A stretch of 64,000 nucleotides of DNA, taken from contig CBFHHY010000004.1 of NCBI GenBank assembly GCA_965655795.1, positions 83,936 through 147,935 on the forward strand. The letters run 5' to 3'. The stretch is from TMED14 sp002167805 (GTDB lineage Bacteria; Bacteroidota; Bacteroidia; Flavobacteriales; Schleiferiaceae). Shown piece after piece: positions 18,701 through 26,895 of the stretch. The notes below the pieces were generated by a model. The model was not told where the DNA came from. It was given only the letters and a program-made list of their open reading frames with translations, and searched no databases. Each line of letters begins with the position of its first letter. Position 1 is the first letter of the stretch. The position numbers were made by a program, and so were the translations under genes.

Positions 18701-21700
18701 TATCTTGAAGGACGGCAGACAAAGTTTTGAAAATGGACTATCATCTTCTGGTCAGCTGATCGATCTTGATTCCTCGGTTTGGGGTTACACATCAAGATAT
18801 CAACCTGTTGTTCAAGCATTTGATAATGATCCCAGTTCAAGGGTTCATCAGGACGTAGGTCTAGATGGCATGGGAGATAATAGAGAGGCGAGGTTAAAAG
18901 GAGAGGATTCTCAAACATATCTATCTAAGTTGAGTAATGTTTTTGGAACCAACAGTCAAGCTTACATAAAAGCAATTAAAGACCCTTCAGGAGATAATTT
19001 CTCCTACTATCGTGGCCCAGATCAAGATTCAATGAATTCAGATATTTTACAACGTTATCGATATTTTAATAATACGGATGGGAACTCTCAGACAACACTA
19101 ATTAATGGTCTCCCAGCGACTTATACCAATTTACCGGATAAAGAGGATGTGAATAGGGACGCAACTCTGAATAAATCTGAACAATATTTCCAATATCATA
19201 TATCTATGAGACCTGAGGATTTAGTAATCGGCAAAAATCATATTGCAGATATTTTTGAAACTCAAACGGATTTATTACCCGATAATACTAGAAGGCCAGT
19301 AAGGTGGATTCAATTCAAAATTCCAGTATTTGAAGCCTCTAAGCGCATAGGAGGAGCCTCAGATTTTCGTTCAATTCGGTTTTTGAGAATGATTCTTAAA
19401 GGTTGGGAAGAGTCAACAGTTTTAAGAATGGCTCGTTTGGACCTTGTGAGAGGAGAATGGAGGCGCTACCGTTTTTCTTTGGAAGAATCTCGGGAGATGA
19501 TTCCAATTGATGCATCTGATGAAACCTCTTTTGTTATGAATGCAGTAAATCTCGAGGAAAATGGAGGTCGAAAACCGATTCCTTATGTGCTTCCCCCCGG
19601 AATCGAAAGGCAAGTTTTACTGGGTAACACTTCTTTGGTTCAGCAAAACGAACAGTCTCTGAGCATGAGGGTTTGTGGATTACGGGATGGAGACGCCCGG
19701 GCAGCATTCAAAAATACTTCCATCGATATGCGAATGAATAAAAGGTTAAGGTTATTCACTCACGTTGAGGCTGGAAATCAATTTGAACAGTTGAATGATG
19801 ACGATTTGAAATTATTTATTCGACTTGGGAATGATTATAGTCAAAATTACTATGAGTATGAAATTCCACTTAAGGTTACCCCATGGGGAAGCTCTGATCC
19901 AGGAATTGTCTGGCCGGGATCAAACGAGATTGATCTTGCTTTTGAAGAGCTAACAAATTTGAAATTAAGTCGAGATAAAGCTCAAATTTCAAATTCTATA
20001 ATTTATCAGGAGCAGGAGAGTGATGGAGAGGGAATAATTAAAGTATTAGGAGCGCCGAATTTAGGGAATGTTCGAACCATAATGATAGGGGTACGTAACC
20101 CGAAAAAAAGATCTTCAGGTAGCTCAGATGATGGTTTAGACAAGTGCGCTGAAGTTTGGGTTAATGAATTGAGAATGACAGATTTTGACAATCGTGGAGG
20201 CGTATCTGCATTAGCGCGGTCAAATACACAGCTTGCTGATATCGGTCAAGTTGCTTTGAGTGGAACATATAGTACAGTGGGTTTTGGATCTTTAGATATG
20301 AGTCCCCAAGAAAGAAACAAATTTTCTGCTGCTACTTATGATTTTCAAACGAATCTTGAACTTAGCCGTCTTTTACCATTTAAAACTCGACTTAGGTTAC
20401 CGCTTTTTATAAATAATGCTCAAGACTGGAAAACGCCAATGTTCAACCCATTAAACCCAGATATTGAAATGATCAAGGCGTTACAAAATTTGAATAGTAA
20501 GGATGAACGATCTGAATTACGAGATTTGGTGGCAGATAGAACAGTTCGTAGAGGCTTTAATTTCACTAATGTGAGATTTGACCGATCTATGGGTCAAAAT
20601 CGTAATTCAAAGGTCTCTAAGGCATCATCACCAGAAAAAGGCAATCAGATGAACAAATTAAGCAAAGGAAACAATAACGTTAATCAAAAAGCTAAGTTTA
20701 GAGCTCCAAATCCATTTGATATTTCTAATTGGGCCGCATCTTATTCATTTAATGAGGTACTTAAAAGTGACGCAAACACAATGAGAGACGACCGGGAGGA
20801 GCATAAGGCTACTTTGATATATAATTTTCAAACCACACCTTTGAATATTCAGCCATTTAAGAGAATTAAAAATAAAAATTTAGCTCTGATCAAAGATTGG
20901 AATTTTAATTTGACGCCCTCGAAAATAAGCGTTCGAGGTGATGTGCTCAGGTCAATTCAAACTATGAAAATGAGAAATGTGGATAATCCATTATTTGATT
21001 TACCAGAAATGTTTAGCAAGAATTTTACTATGGATAGAAATTATAATGTTGTTTGGGACTTAAGTAAAGGTTTAAAATTTGATTATACCTCCAGAATGCG
21101 GGTTAGAGTAGATGAATTACCTGGATCAAATTCAATTGATTCTGTTAAAACATTTTTAGTTGAAAATTTAAGAAACGGGGGGCGTCCTGTAGAGTATCAT
21201 CATACGATTAATACGTCATGGAATATTCCTATCAATAAATTACCATTTATGGACTTCACTCAATTTCAATTAAGATACACAGCTGATTATGATTGGAAAG
21301 CAAATTCTTTACTCGCCTCTATACAGTCAATTGATAGTCTAGATTTTGGAAATATAATTGAGAATTCAGGAAAATGGAATGGAACAGCAAATCTCAACTT
21401 TGCAAATTTTTATAATAAATTCTCTTGGTATAAGAAACTGAAACAAAATGGGGGTGCAAAATCTCGCGGAGCGAGATCAGCTATGGAGCAGAGGTTGACC
21501 GGTAATAATACAAAGAGTTCTAATAAAGAGGAAAAGAAAAAAGACTCTTTTGGAAAGAAAATTTTGATTGCCACTGTGGATGCAATAACATTAGTAAAGT
21601 CGATTAACTTAAGTGGTACATTAAATACGGGGCTATACCTTCCAGGCTTCAATCCAAGGCCTGTTTTAAGTGGATTTTCTCCTTCGGATGCAATGGCACC

Positions 21701-23006
21701 TGGATTGGATATGCTTTTTGGTCTACCAATTGATATCGCAGGCAGGGCTGGAGATAACAGTAATTCTTGGTTAATAAAAAACCCAAATCAGCCAAACAGA
21801 TATCTAAAAACTGAAACAAGAAGTTTCAACGGTAGAGCTCAACTTGAGCCATTCAAGGATTTTCGGATAACGATGACAGCGAATCAGAATTATGGGTCTC
21901 AAATGAGCAGTACTTTTCGTTACACAGATGGACTAGGTTTAGATTCTATGTATTCTAAAGGGTTTCATCATTTTAGTCCTCAAAATATCGAAACATTTTC
22001 TACCTCTTGGCTTTCATTAAAATCTGCTTTTGATACAAGTAGTGCTCCTGGTTATGGAAGTGCAGCTTTTAATGATTTTTTAAAAAATAGATTAGAATTT
22101 TCTCAACAATTATCAGACAGTGCTTTAAATCATATTCCGGGATACATTCAGACTTTTATAGGTGAACCGGATTCTTCGAGATATGGATTTGATGGATATT
22201 CAGTTCTTCAGAGCGAAGTTCTACTAAATAGTTTCTTCTCAGCTTATGGTTATCAGGATGCTCAAAGTATGAGTCGAGTTGATTTCAAATCGATTTTCCC
22301 AATGCCAAATTGGTCAATTAATTACACGGGTTTAATGCGAATAAAATCATTTCGAAAAGTTTTCACCGCTTTTGCAATGAGCCACAGCTATAAAAATAAT
22401 TTGACGGTACAGAATATTCAAACGAATATGCTTCGTGCTCAGAACATTCAAAACGATCCCAGCAATCCTTTTCCCAGAAATGCTAATCTAGATATACTTC
22501 CAGAAATGCAAATAGGGCAGGTATCAATTTCAGAATCATTTGCCCCATTAATTGGAATTGATGTTAGAACTCGAAAAAATACATCATTTAAATTCGAAGT
22601 AGGAAAACAAAGACAAATCGCACTGAGTTTAGCAAACAACCAAATTACGGAGAGTAAGGCGACAGATGTGACTTTCGGATTGGGATACATAATTCGTGAT
22701 GTTCAATTCACAATTGTTGACGAATCTGGTCAGAGAAATAATATAAAATCTAACCTTGAGTTAAAACTTGATGTTCGGATAAGTGATAATCAAACAGTTA
22801 TTCGAAGAATTTTAGAGGGTTTCAATCAACCAACAGCAGGCCAAAGAAGAACAACAATAAAGCTTACGGCTGATTACAGATTGAGTCGCCGACTTGCTGC
22901 TCAATTTTATTATGACCAAACGATAAGTACGTTTAAAACTTCCATGGCATTCCCAACCAATCAGTGGCAAAGTGGAATAGCTTTGCGACTTAATCTTGGC
23001 AACTAA
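15711..23006 (+). CDS. sprA: Type IX secretion outer-membrane translocon SprA (Sov)
   Basis: SprA is the giant outer-membrane barrel that forms the protein-conducting channel of the type IX secretion system and is needed for gliding. The 2431-residue product is of typical size. It has a signal peptide (1-24, ending GSNAQ), conserved early sequence (GTAELRFGLRFQHIKNP) and two long SprA N-terminal-type repeats. A C-terminal half of transmembrane strands ends in SGIALRLNLGN. Two basic, Ser/Asn-rich low-complexity stretches occur near residues 1628-1664 (about 20590-20700) and near 1915-1945 (about 21450-21545); they may be surface or periplasmic loops. It starts at the ruvA stop. Partners PorV, PorU, PorP and GldJ lie at 47074-54493. 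Confidence 0.97.
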   Translation: MRLKPKFFFSFFFAVIISIGSNAQGIDSNATNWSMPGIDIPKNISISYTYDPVTGFYIGQKYIGETPIGSPIYYSEEDYRKMIFQQQELDGWSSRWSQGSSADQRNGVNIVPDMNLGSNLIEDIFGSDELEIRPQGTAELRFGLRFQHIKNPIVPERNRKNLAFDFDQKMQVNATGKLGERLDLQINYDTEATFGFENKMKLNFKGLEDDIIKSLEMGNVSMPTGSSLITGAQSLFGLKGKFQFGKTTVTAVLAEQRSQSQSLNIQGGATTQEFLIQGDAYEANRHFFLSHHFRNNYEQWLSTLPVIQSPVQITRVEVWVTNRRTTPTEVRNIIAFTDLGEGEARAWRSTSANRNGDIIFPGQSIDPLPSNRVNRLDPNDLLTRFPNIRDAATASSSLIASGYDPNVEYSELTNARKLQSNEYTFHPQLGYLTLNTSLNQDEVLAVAYQYTANGRTYQVGEFSNDGIMAPKSLVLKLLKHTLLDVKSPLWDLMMKNVYSLNAFQLSQEDFRLEVMYLNDDTGLPIPFLPESTVKDKLLIQVLDMDYVNNNNDPFPDGLFDYVEGVTVLSQKGRVILPVLEPFGSSLSSKLSNQSEKEKYVFQQLYDSTLFRAQEQTQLNKFLIRGRYKSAGGSLIQLNSFNIPRGSISVTAGGAKLIENQDYTVDYSLGQVRILNESILQSGMPVKVSFENNTMFNFQAKTFSGLAVEHEVSKDWTVGGTFLRLAERPLTQKVNTTEIPIANSIWGFQTQYQKNLPGLTRFMDKLPFISTNAPSKIQIQAEIAQLLPGSPKGIKINGDATTYLDDFETSQTTIDLRGTTTWHLASTPEGQTKLFPEASLSNNWAYNSNRARISWYIIDPSFFANNSQTPQNIRGNPSITSDHRQRLVPLNEVFPNVPLQPGMARNIAMFDLQFDPNERGPYNFDVAGYPNYSQGINSDGFLIDPKSRWGGIMRQLSINNFEEQNIEFIQFWMLDPFLDNPTAMGGDLYFHLGNLSEDILKDGRQSFENGLSSSGQLIDLDSSVWGYTSRYQPVVQAFDNDPSSRVHQDVGLDGMGDNREARLKGEDSQTYLSKLSNVFGTNSQAYIKAIKDPSGDNFSYYRGPDQDSMNSDILQRYRYFNNTDGNSQTTLINGLPATYTNLPDKEDVNRDATLNKSEQYFQYHISMRPEDLVIGKNHIADIFETQTDLLPDNTRRPVRWIQFKIPVFEASKRIGGASDFRSIRFLRMILKGWEESTVLRMARLDLVRGEWRRYRFSLEESREMIPIDASDETSFVMNAVNLEENGGRKPIPYVLPPGIERQVLLGNTSLVQQNEQSLSMRVCGLRDGDARAAFKNTSIDMRMNKRLRLFTHVEAGNQFEQLNDDDLKLFIRLGNDYSQNYYEYEIPLKVTPWGSSDPGIVWPGSNEIDLAFEELTNLKLSRDKAQISNSIIYQEQESDGEGIIKVLGAPNLGNVRTIMIGVRNPKKRSSGSSDDGLDKCAEVWVNELRMTDFDNRGGVSALARSNTQLADIGQVALSGTYSTVGFGSLDMSPQERNKFSAATYDFQTNLELSRLLPFKTRLRLPLFINNAQDWKTPMFNPLNPDIEMIKALQNLNSKDERSELRDLVADRTVRRGFNFTNVRFDRSMGQNRNSKVSKASSPEKGNQMNKLSKGNNNVNQKAKFRAPNPFDISNWAASYSFNEVLKSDANTMRDDREEHKATLIYNFQTTPLNIQPFKRIKNKNLALIKDWNFNLTPSKISVRGDVLRSIQTMKMRNVDNPLFDLPEMFSKNFTMDRNYNVVWDLSKGLKFDYTSRMRVRVDELPGSNSIDSVKTFLVENLRNGGRPVEYHHTINTSWNIPINKLPFMDFTQFQLRYTADYDWKANSLLASIQSIDSLDFGNIIENSGKWNGTANLNFANFYNKFSWYKKLKQNGGAKSRGARSAMEQRLTGNNTKSSNKEEKKKDSFGKKILIATVDAITLVKSINLSGTLNTGLYLPGFNPRPVLSGFSPSDAMAPGLDMLFGLPIDIAGRAGDNSNSWLIKNPNQPNRYLKTETRSFNGRAQLEPFKDFRITMTANQNYGSQMSSTFRYTDGLGLDSMYSKGFHHFSPQNIETFSTSWLSLKSAFDTSSAPGYGSAAFNDFLKNRLEFSQQLSDSALNHIPGYIQTFIGEPDSSRYGFDGYSVLQSEVLLNSFFSAYGYQDAQSMSRVDFKSIFPMPNWSINYTGLMRIKSFRKVFTAFAMSHSYKNNLTVQNIQTNMLRAQNIQNDPSNPFPRNANLDILPEMQIGQVSISESFAPLIGIDVRTRKNTSFKFEVGKQRQIALSLANNQITESKATDVTFGLGYIIRDVQFTIVDESGQRNNIKSNLELKLDVRISDNQTVIRRILEGFNQPTAGQRRTTIKLTADYRLSRRLAAQFYYDQTISTFKTSMAFPTNQWQSGIALRLNLGN

Positions 23007-23023
23007 TTCTATTATTATATTTG
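22996..23023 (+). promoter_or_regulatory. Candidate gcvH promoter (TTG-N17-TATATTTG)
   Basis: TTG at 22996-22998 and TATATTTG at 23016-23023 are separated by 17 bases, close to the Bacteroidota sigma-ABfr consensus (TTG, 17-23 nt, TAnnTTTG). Transcription would start near 23029, about 14 bases before the gcvH ATG. The -33 element overlaps the 3' end of sprA. Confidence 0.5.
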
Positions 23024-23042
23024 GCAATTAAATTTATTGAAA

Positions 23043-23423
23043 ATGAATATACCTTCAGACTTAAAATATACTAAAGACCACGAATGGGTTCGCCTAGATG
23101 GTGAAATTGCAATTATTGGGATAACCGATTTTGCTCAAGGTGAATTAGGAGATATAGTTTTTATTGATATTGATTCTGAAGGTGACACATTAAAAAAAGA
23201 AGAGGTTTTTGGATCTGTTGAAGCGGTAAAAACTGTCAGTGACTTATATGTTCCTCTAGATTGTGAAATTATTGAGGTAAATCCACTTTTAGATGAAAAC
23301 CCGGAGCTGGTTAATGAGGATCCTTATCAAAAGGGTTGGATGGTGAAAGCGAAGATCACGGATCTGAGCTCGGAAAATGATTTATTGACAGCGGATCAAT
23401 ATTCGGAACTTGTTGGAAATTAA
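23043..23423 (+). CDS. gcvH: Glycine cleavage system H protein
   Basis: GcvH is the lipoyl carrier that shuttles the aminomethyl group between the P, T and L proteins of glycine cleavage. I chose ATG 23043 (126 residues, MNIPSDLKYTKDHEW), which matches the family N terminus; a TTG two codons upstream is less likely. The lipoylated lysine is Lys63 in GSVEAVKTVSDLY. It lies 36 bases after sprA with its own candidate promoter, and 6 bases before the VanZ-like gene. No other gcv genes are in the window. Confidence 0.96.
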   Translation: MNIPSDLKYTKDHEWVRLDGEIAIIGITDFAQGELGDIVFIDIDSEGDTLKKEEVFGSVEAVKTVSDLYVPLDCEIIEVNPLLDENPELVNEDPYQKGWMVKAKITDLSSENDLLTADQYSELVGN

Positions 23424-23429
23424 TTTTAA

Positions 23430-23792
23430 ATGAGATTTAGTGATAGACATTGGCGGATATTCGGATGCCTTTGGACAATCATTGTTATTTATTTCAGTTT
23501 TTTGCCAGCCGAGAACCTTCCTGATATACTTTTTACAATTAAGGATCTTATTTTACATTTTATCGCCTATTTTTTGATTGCATTTTTTTTTACCTTGGGA
23601 ACAAGGTCAATATTAAATCCATGGGTATTACTAATTATTACTTTTTCACTAGGTTTAGGAATAGAAATATTTCAGCCGATTCTGACAATTGGGAGATTTT
23701 TTTCATTCTATGATATTCTTTCCAATACTTTTGGTTTAATTTTTGGTTTCATCTTTGCTCGATTTTTAGGGAACCGTATCTTTACATTATAA
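23430..23792 (+). CDS. VanZ-like small membrane protein
   Basis: A 120-residue integral membrane protein with about four helices. The RFSDRHWRIFGCLWTIIVIYFSFLP-type start, a DLILHFIAYFLIAFF segment near 39-53 and a GLGIEIFQPILTIGRFFSFYDILSNTFG region near 75-102 follow the VanZ-like pattern (H...Y, E..Q, R..S..D...N). The biochemical function of these short homologues is unknown; membership does not imply glycopeptide resistance. It sits directly between gcvH and tonB, an arrangement often seen in Flavobacteriia, and is probably cotranscribed with gcvH. Confidence 0.78.
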   Translation: MRFSDRHWRIFGCLWTIIVIYFSFLPAENLPDILFTIKDLILHFIAYFLIAFFFTLGTRSILNPWVLLIITFSLGLGIEIFQPILTIGRFFSFYDILSNTFGLIFGFIFARFLGNRIFTL

Positions 23793-23802
23793 TACTCTCA
23801 AA

Positions 23803-24501
23803 ATGAATAACCGAAAAACTTTCAAGGCGGACTTAGAAAACAAAAAAGGTCTTTTTTTACAAATAGGTTTGGTTTTAGCTTTGGCCATTGTCTGGGGTGC
23901 TTTTGAATGGAAAACTTATGCGGATGGCCCAAATAGTTTGGGTGATTTAGATGCTTTTATCGATGATGAGGAAGTTGTAATTACTCAGAGGAACACTCCT
24001 CCACCTCCCCCTCCTCCGCCGGCTCCCCCAGAAGTCATTACAATTGTTGATGACAAGCTAGAAATTGAAGAATTAGAAATGGAGTCTACAGAAATTGATA
24101 ACAGCGATGAAATTGAACTTATTGATGAAATTGTTGATGATGATATTTTCAATTTTGTGAATGTAGAGAGCAAGCCGATTTATCCAGGTTGTGAAGATTA
24201 TGCCACAGAAGATGAGAGGTTCAATTGTTTCAACATAAAGATTCGGCAATTTGTCGGTAGAAAATTTGAATTCCCAGAGATGGCTAAGCAAATGGGAATT
24301 CAAGGTAAGATATGGGTTTCTTTTATTATCGAAAAAGATGGGAAAGTTTCAGATATTACCATTGAGCGATCAGTCGACAAACTTCTAGATGACGAATCAT
24401 TAAGGGTTGTGCGTCAACTTCCAAAAATGTTACCTGCTAAAGTTGGTGGTAGACCTGTACGAATGCGTTATAGCCTTCCCATCAATGCTAAACTTCAGTA
24501 A
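23803..24501 (+). CDS. tonB: Energy transducer TonB
   Basis: A TonB-type protein that couples the inner-membrane proton-motive force to outer-membrane receptors. The 232-residue product has a cytoplasmic head and one membrane helix (about 17-35). A periplasmic proline run at 66-76 is followed by an acidic stretch rich in Glu, Asp and Ile (80-115). The C-terminal domain is of the TonB_C type (about 140-232) with FEFPEMAKQMGIQGKIWVSF. The PIYPGCE...RFNCFN segment with two cysteines is typical of Bacteroidota TonB proteins. No ExbB/ExbD genes or SusC-like receptors lie nearby, so the partner is unknown. Confidence 0.87.
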   Translation: MNNRKTFKADLENKKGLFLQIGLVLALAIVWGAFEWKTYADGPNSLGDLDAFIDDEEVVITQRNTPPPPPPPPAPPEVITIVDDKLEIEELEMESTEIDNSDEIELIDEIVDDDIFNFVNVESKPIYPGCEDYATEDERFNCFNIKIRQFVGRKFEFPEMAKQMGIQGKIWVSFIIEKDGKVSDITIERSVDKLLDDESLRVVRQLPKMLPAKVGGRPVRMRYSLPINAKLQ

Positions 24502-24583
24502 TACGAGAGTATGTTTAATAACTCTGGTGTGATCCGCGATGAGCTATCATTGTACTTGATGGAGATTAGAAAACCATAATCTT

Positions 24584-25426
24584 ATGATACCTTTCTCGAA
24601 CCCAAATCTAACGCCAGATAATGTTATGCAATCCGTCTATCGCGCTGCGGACGCAATTATGGAGGTATACAATCAGAAAGAAATTGAATCTGAAACGAAA
24701 TCAGATGATAGTCCAGTCACAATTGCGGATATAAATGCTCATAATATTTTATCGGAAACATTGTCAAAATCAGGATGGCCAATACTATCAGAGGAAGGTG
24801 AGCATGCAGATTTTGAAATACGAAAAATGTGGGATCTGTTTTGGGTAGTTGATCCTTTAGATGGCACTAAAGAATTCATCAAAGGAAATGGTGAGTTTAC
24901 AATTAATGTTGCTCTAGTTAAGGGTCATACTCCAATATGGGGAGTAGTACACAGCCCTGTTTTAGATTGGACTTATGTGGGTGGCCCTGATTCTGGTTCA
25001 TACAAAAGCAAAGGAAAATTATCATACAATGATATAATTAGTCAAGGCCAAGTCCTTCCAAAAAAATTACCAGGAAAACTCACTGTTATTGCTAGCCGTT
25101 CGCATGGAAGTCATGCAACTGAAAAATTGCTCAAAAAGTGGGAAAAAGAGCATGGAGAAATGAATCGAATTTCTATGGGTAGTTCTCTTAAAATATGTCT
25201 GGTTGCCGAAGGGGTTGCTCATGCATATCCAAGAGCGGCATTAACAATGGAGTGGGATACTGCTGCTGGACATGCCATTGCAATCGGTTCAAATTGTCAT
25301 GTTCTAAAAATGGAGGAGTTAAATGAACAATTAATCTGGAGTTCTCCTCTGCTCTATAACAAGCAAAATCTGTTAAATCCTTTCTTTATTGTTTGCGGCT
25401 CAGAAGATCTATGTAAAGATGCGTGA
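24584..25426 (+). CDS. cysQ: 3'(2'),5'-bisphosphate nucleotidase CysQ
   Basis: CysQ removes the 3' phosphate from PAP (and PAPS), recycling the by-product of sulfate assimilation and sulfotransfer. The 280-residue product belongs to the Li-sensitive inositol monophosphatase superfamily. The Mg ligands are visible in LSEEGE (69-74) and WVVDPLDGTKEF (87-98). The second motif EWDTAAGHAIA is near residue 225. It overlaps ctaB by 8 bases when ctaB starts at 25419. The 82 bases before it hold nothing I recognise. Confidence 0.9.
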   Translation: MIPFSNPNLTPDNVMQSVYRAADAIMEVYNQKEIESETKSDDSPVTIADINAHNILSETLSKSGWPILSEEGEHADFEIRKMWDLFWVVDPLDGTKEFIKGNGEFTINVALVKGHTPIWGVVHSPVLDWTYVGGPDSGSYKSKGKLSYNDIISQGQVLPKKLPGKLTVIASRSHGSHATEKLLKKWEKEHGEMNRISMGSSLKICLVAEGVAHAYPRAALTMEWDTAAGHAIAIGSNCHVLKMEELNEQLIWSSPLLYNKQNLLNPFFIVCGSEDLCKDA

Positions 25427-26273
25427 CATAGGAATTCTTTTGAAATTCAGGCTTGCTTTTACTGTAGTATTTTCGGCAGCAGCTGGATATTTATTGGGAA
25501 TGCCCGAATTTATTTTAAGTCAGTTTATTCTTTTGGTTTTAGGAGGGTTTGCGATTGTAGGATCGAGTAATGCATTGAACCAAATAATGGAAATTGATAC
25601 TGATGCACTAATGGATCGAACAAAATTAAGACCCTTACCTGCAGGCAGAATGAACAAATCAGAAGCCTACTTTTGGGCTATTAGTCTTGCCATTTTAGGA
25701 ACAGCTTCATTAGCTTTTTTAAATATACCAACTGCAGTATTCGGAATCATTTCCATGTTATTGTACGTTCTTGTTTACACTCCAATGAAATCCAAATCCC
25801 CTATGGCAGTTTTAGTTGGTGCTTTTCCTGGCGCCATACCTTTTTTATTAGGTTGGGTAGCAGCGACAGGAGATTTTGGTATCGAAGCCGGCACACTCTT
25901 CGCAATACAATTTTTATGGCAGTTTCCTCACTTTTGGGCCATTGCTTGGGTTGGATACGATGATTATGCAAAAGCAGGCTATTATTTGCTTCCAAGCCGA
26001 GAAAAAAATAGTACAGCCACTTACATGAGTATTATTTATACACTATTTATGATTTTTGTTTCCATCCTCCCAGCGTTCGGATTAACAGGGTCTTTGAAGT
26101 TATCCCCTCCAGCTGCGTTTATTATTTTAGGTTTGGGAATTTACGTCCTGCGTTTAGCTATTTCCCATCATCGCAATCCTTCAGATTCTGCGGCACGCGC
26201 TTTGATAGTGTCTACAATAGTGTATCTACCATTACTTCAAATAGCATATGTTATGGATAATTTTTTAATTTAA
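25419..26273 (+). CDS. ctaB: Protoheme IX farnesyltransferase (heme O synthase)
   Basis: CtaB/CyoE farnesylates heme B to heme O, the precursor of heme A for the oxidase encoded at 4353-7173. The start is ATG 25419 (284 residues, MRDIGILLKFRLAF); an upstream in-frame TTG at 25389 lies inside cysQ and is unlikely. It is a UbiA-superfamily membrane protein with about eight to nine helices. The first aspartate motif is NALNQIMEIDTDALMDR with RPLPAGR just after. It opens an operon of subunit III, subunit IV, SCO and small membrane genes. Confidence 0.94.
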   Translation: MRDIGILLKFRLAFTVVFSAAAGYLLGMPEFILSQFILLVLGGFAIVGSSNALNQIMEIDTDALMDRTKLRPLPAGRMNKSEAYFWAISLAILGTASLAFLNIPTAVFGIISMLLYVLVYTPMKSKSPMAVLVGAFPGAIPFLLGWVAATGDFGIEAGTLFAIQFLWQFPHFWAIAWVGYDDYAKAGYYLLPSREKNSTATYMSIIYTLFMIFVSILPAFGLTGSLKLSPPAAFIILGLGIYVLRLAISHHRNPSDSAARALIVSTIVYLPLLQIAYVMDNFLI

Positions 26274-26275
26274 TT

Positions 26276-26854
26276 ATGGATAAAGAACAAATTCGAAATA
26301 AAACATCCAAACCTCTTTTGTGGATAGGAATGGCAAGTATAGGGATGGCCTTTGCTGGTTTAACATCGGGATATGTTGTCTCAAAATCTTCTCTTGTTTC
26401 TGCTGGAGCGTGGCAAACAATACCCTTGCCAAATGAGTTTCTAATCAGTACAATCTTTATAGTAATATCCAGTGCTTTACTCATTATGGCCATGAATAGA
26501 TTGAAAGTTGAAAAGTATAAATCATCCAATTTAATGATCTGGTTTGCATTTGTTTTTGGCTGTGCATTTTTGTACACCCAAGTTTTAGGTTGGAATGATT
26601 TGATGAAAAATCAAGGCGTCTTTTTTACTGGAGAACAAAGCCGTCCTGCAGGGAGTTGGCTTTATGTTATCACATGGTTTCATTGGATACATGCTTTAGC
26701 GGGAGTCATTGTCCTTTTGGTTGCATCTATTCGGAGTTCAAAAGGATTTTTTAATGAGGGAAATATCCTTCAATTTAAATTATCGTCTCAATTTTGGCAT
26801 TTTCTTGGCTTTTTATGGATATATCTTCTTCTATTTTTAACCTTTCTTCGTTAA
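26276..26854 (+). CDS. Heme-copper oxidase subunit III-like protein (short form)
   Basis: A 192-residue membrane protein of the CoxC/CyoC (subunit III) family with about five helices. Family features include FAGLTSGYVVSKS, the WIHALAGVI segment and the C-terminal FWHFLGFLWIYLLLFLTFLR segment. It lies 2 bases after ctaB and is followed by a second, longer subunit III gene. This duplicated pair is frequent in Bacteroidota cox loci. Which of the two occupies the classical subunit III position is not clear from sequence alone. Confidence 0.87.
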   Translation: MDKEQIRNKTSKPLLWIGMASIGMAFAGLTSGYVVSKSSLVSAGAWQTIPLPNEFLISTIFIVISSALLIMAMNRLKVEKYKSSNLMIWFAFVFGCAFLYTQVLGWNDLMKNQGVFFTGEQSRPAGSWLYVITWFHWIHALAGVIVLLVASIRSSKGFFNEGNILQFKLSSQFWHFLGFLWIYLLLFLTFLR

Positions 26855-26895
26855 TTTTGTATTAATCAATAAGATTAAATTTTTTAGTTCATTTT

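Noticed and set aside
23430..23792. Glycopeptide-resistance gene (VanZ)
   Set aside because: Only the small membrane fold is shared; short VanZ-like proteins are widespread and no van genes are nearby.
23985..24173. Minus-strand frame with a glycine run inside tonB
   Set aside because: It is the complement of the TonB proline run; no start context or homology supports it.
26852..26859. TAATTTTG as a promoter for the second subunit III gene
   Set aside because: No spaced TTG element is present and the box overlaps the preceding stop codon; such boxes occur by chance in AT-rich DNA.
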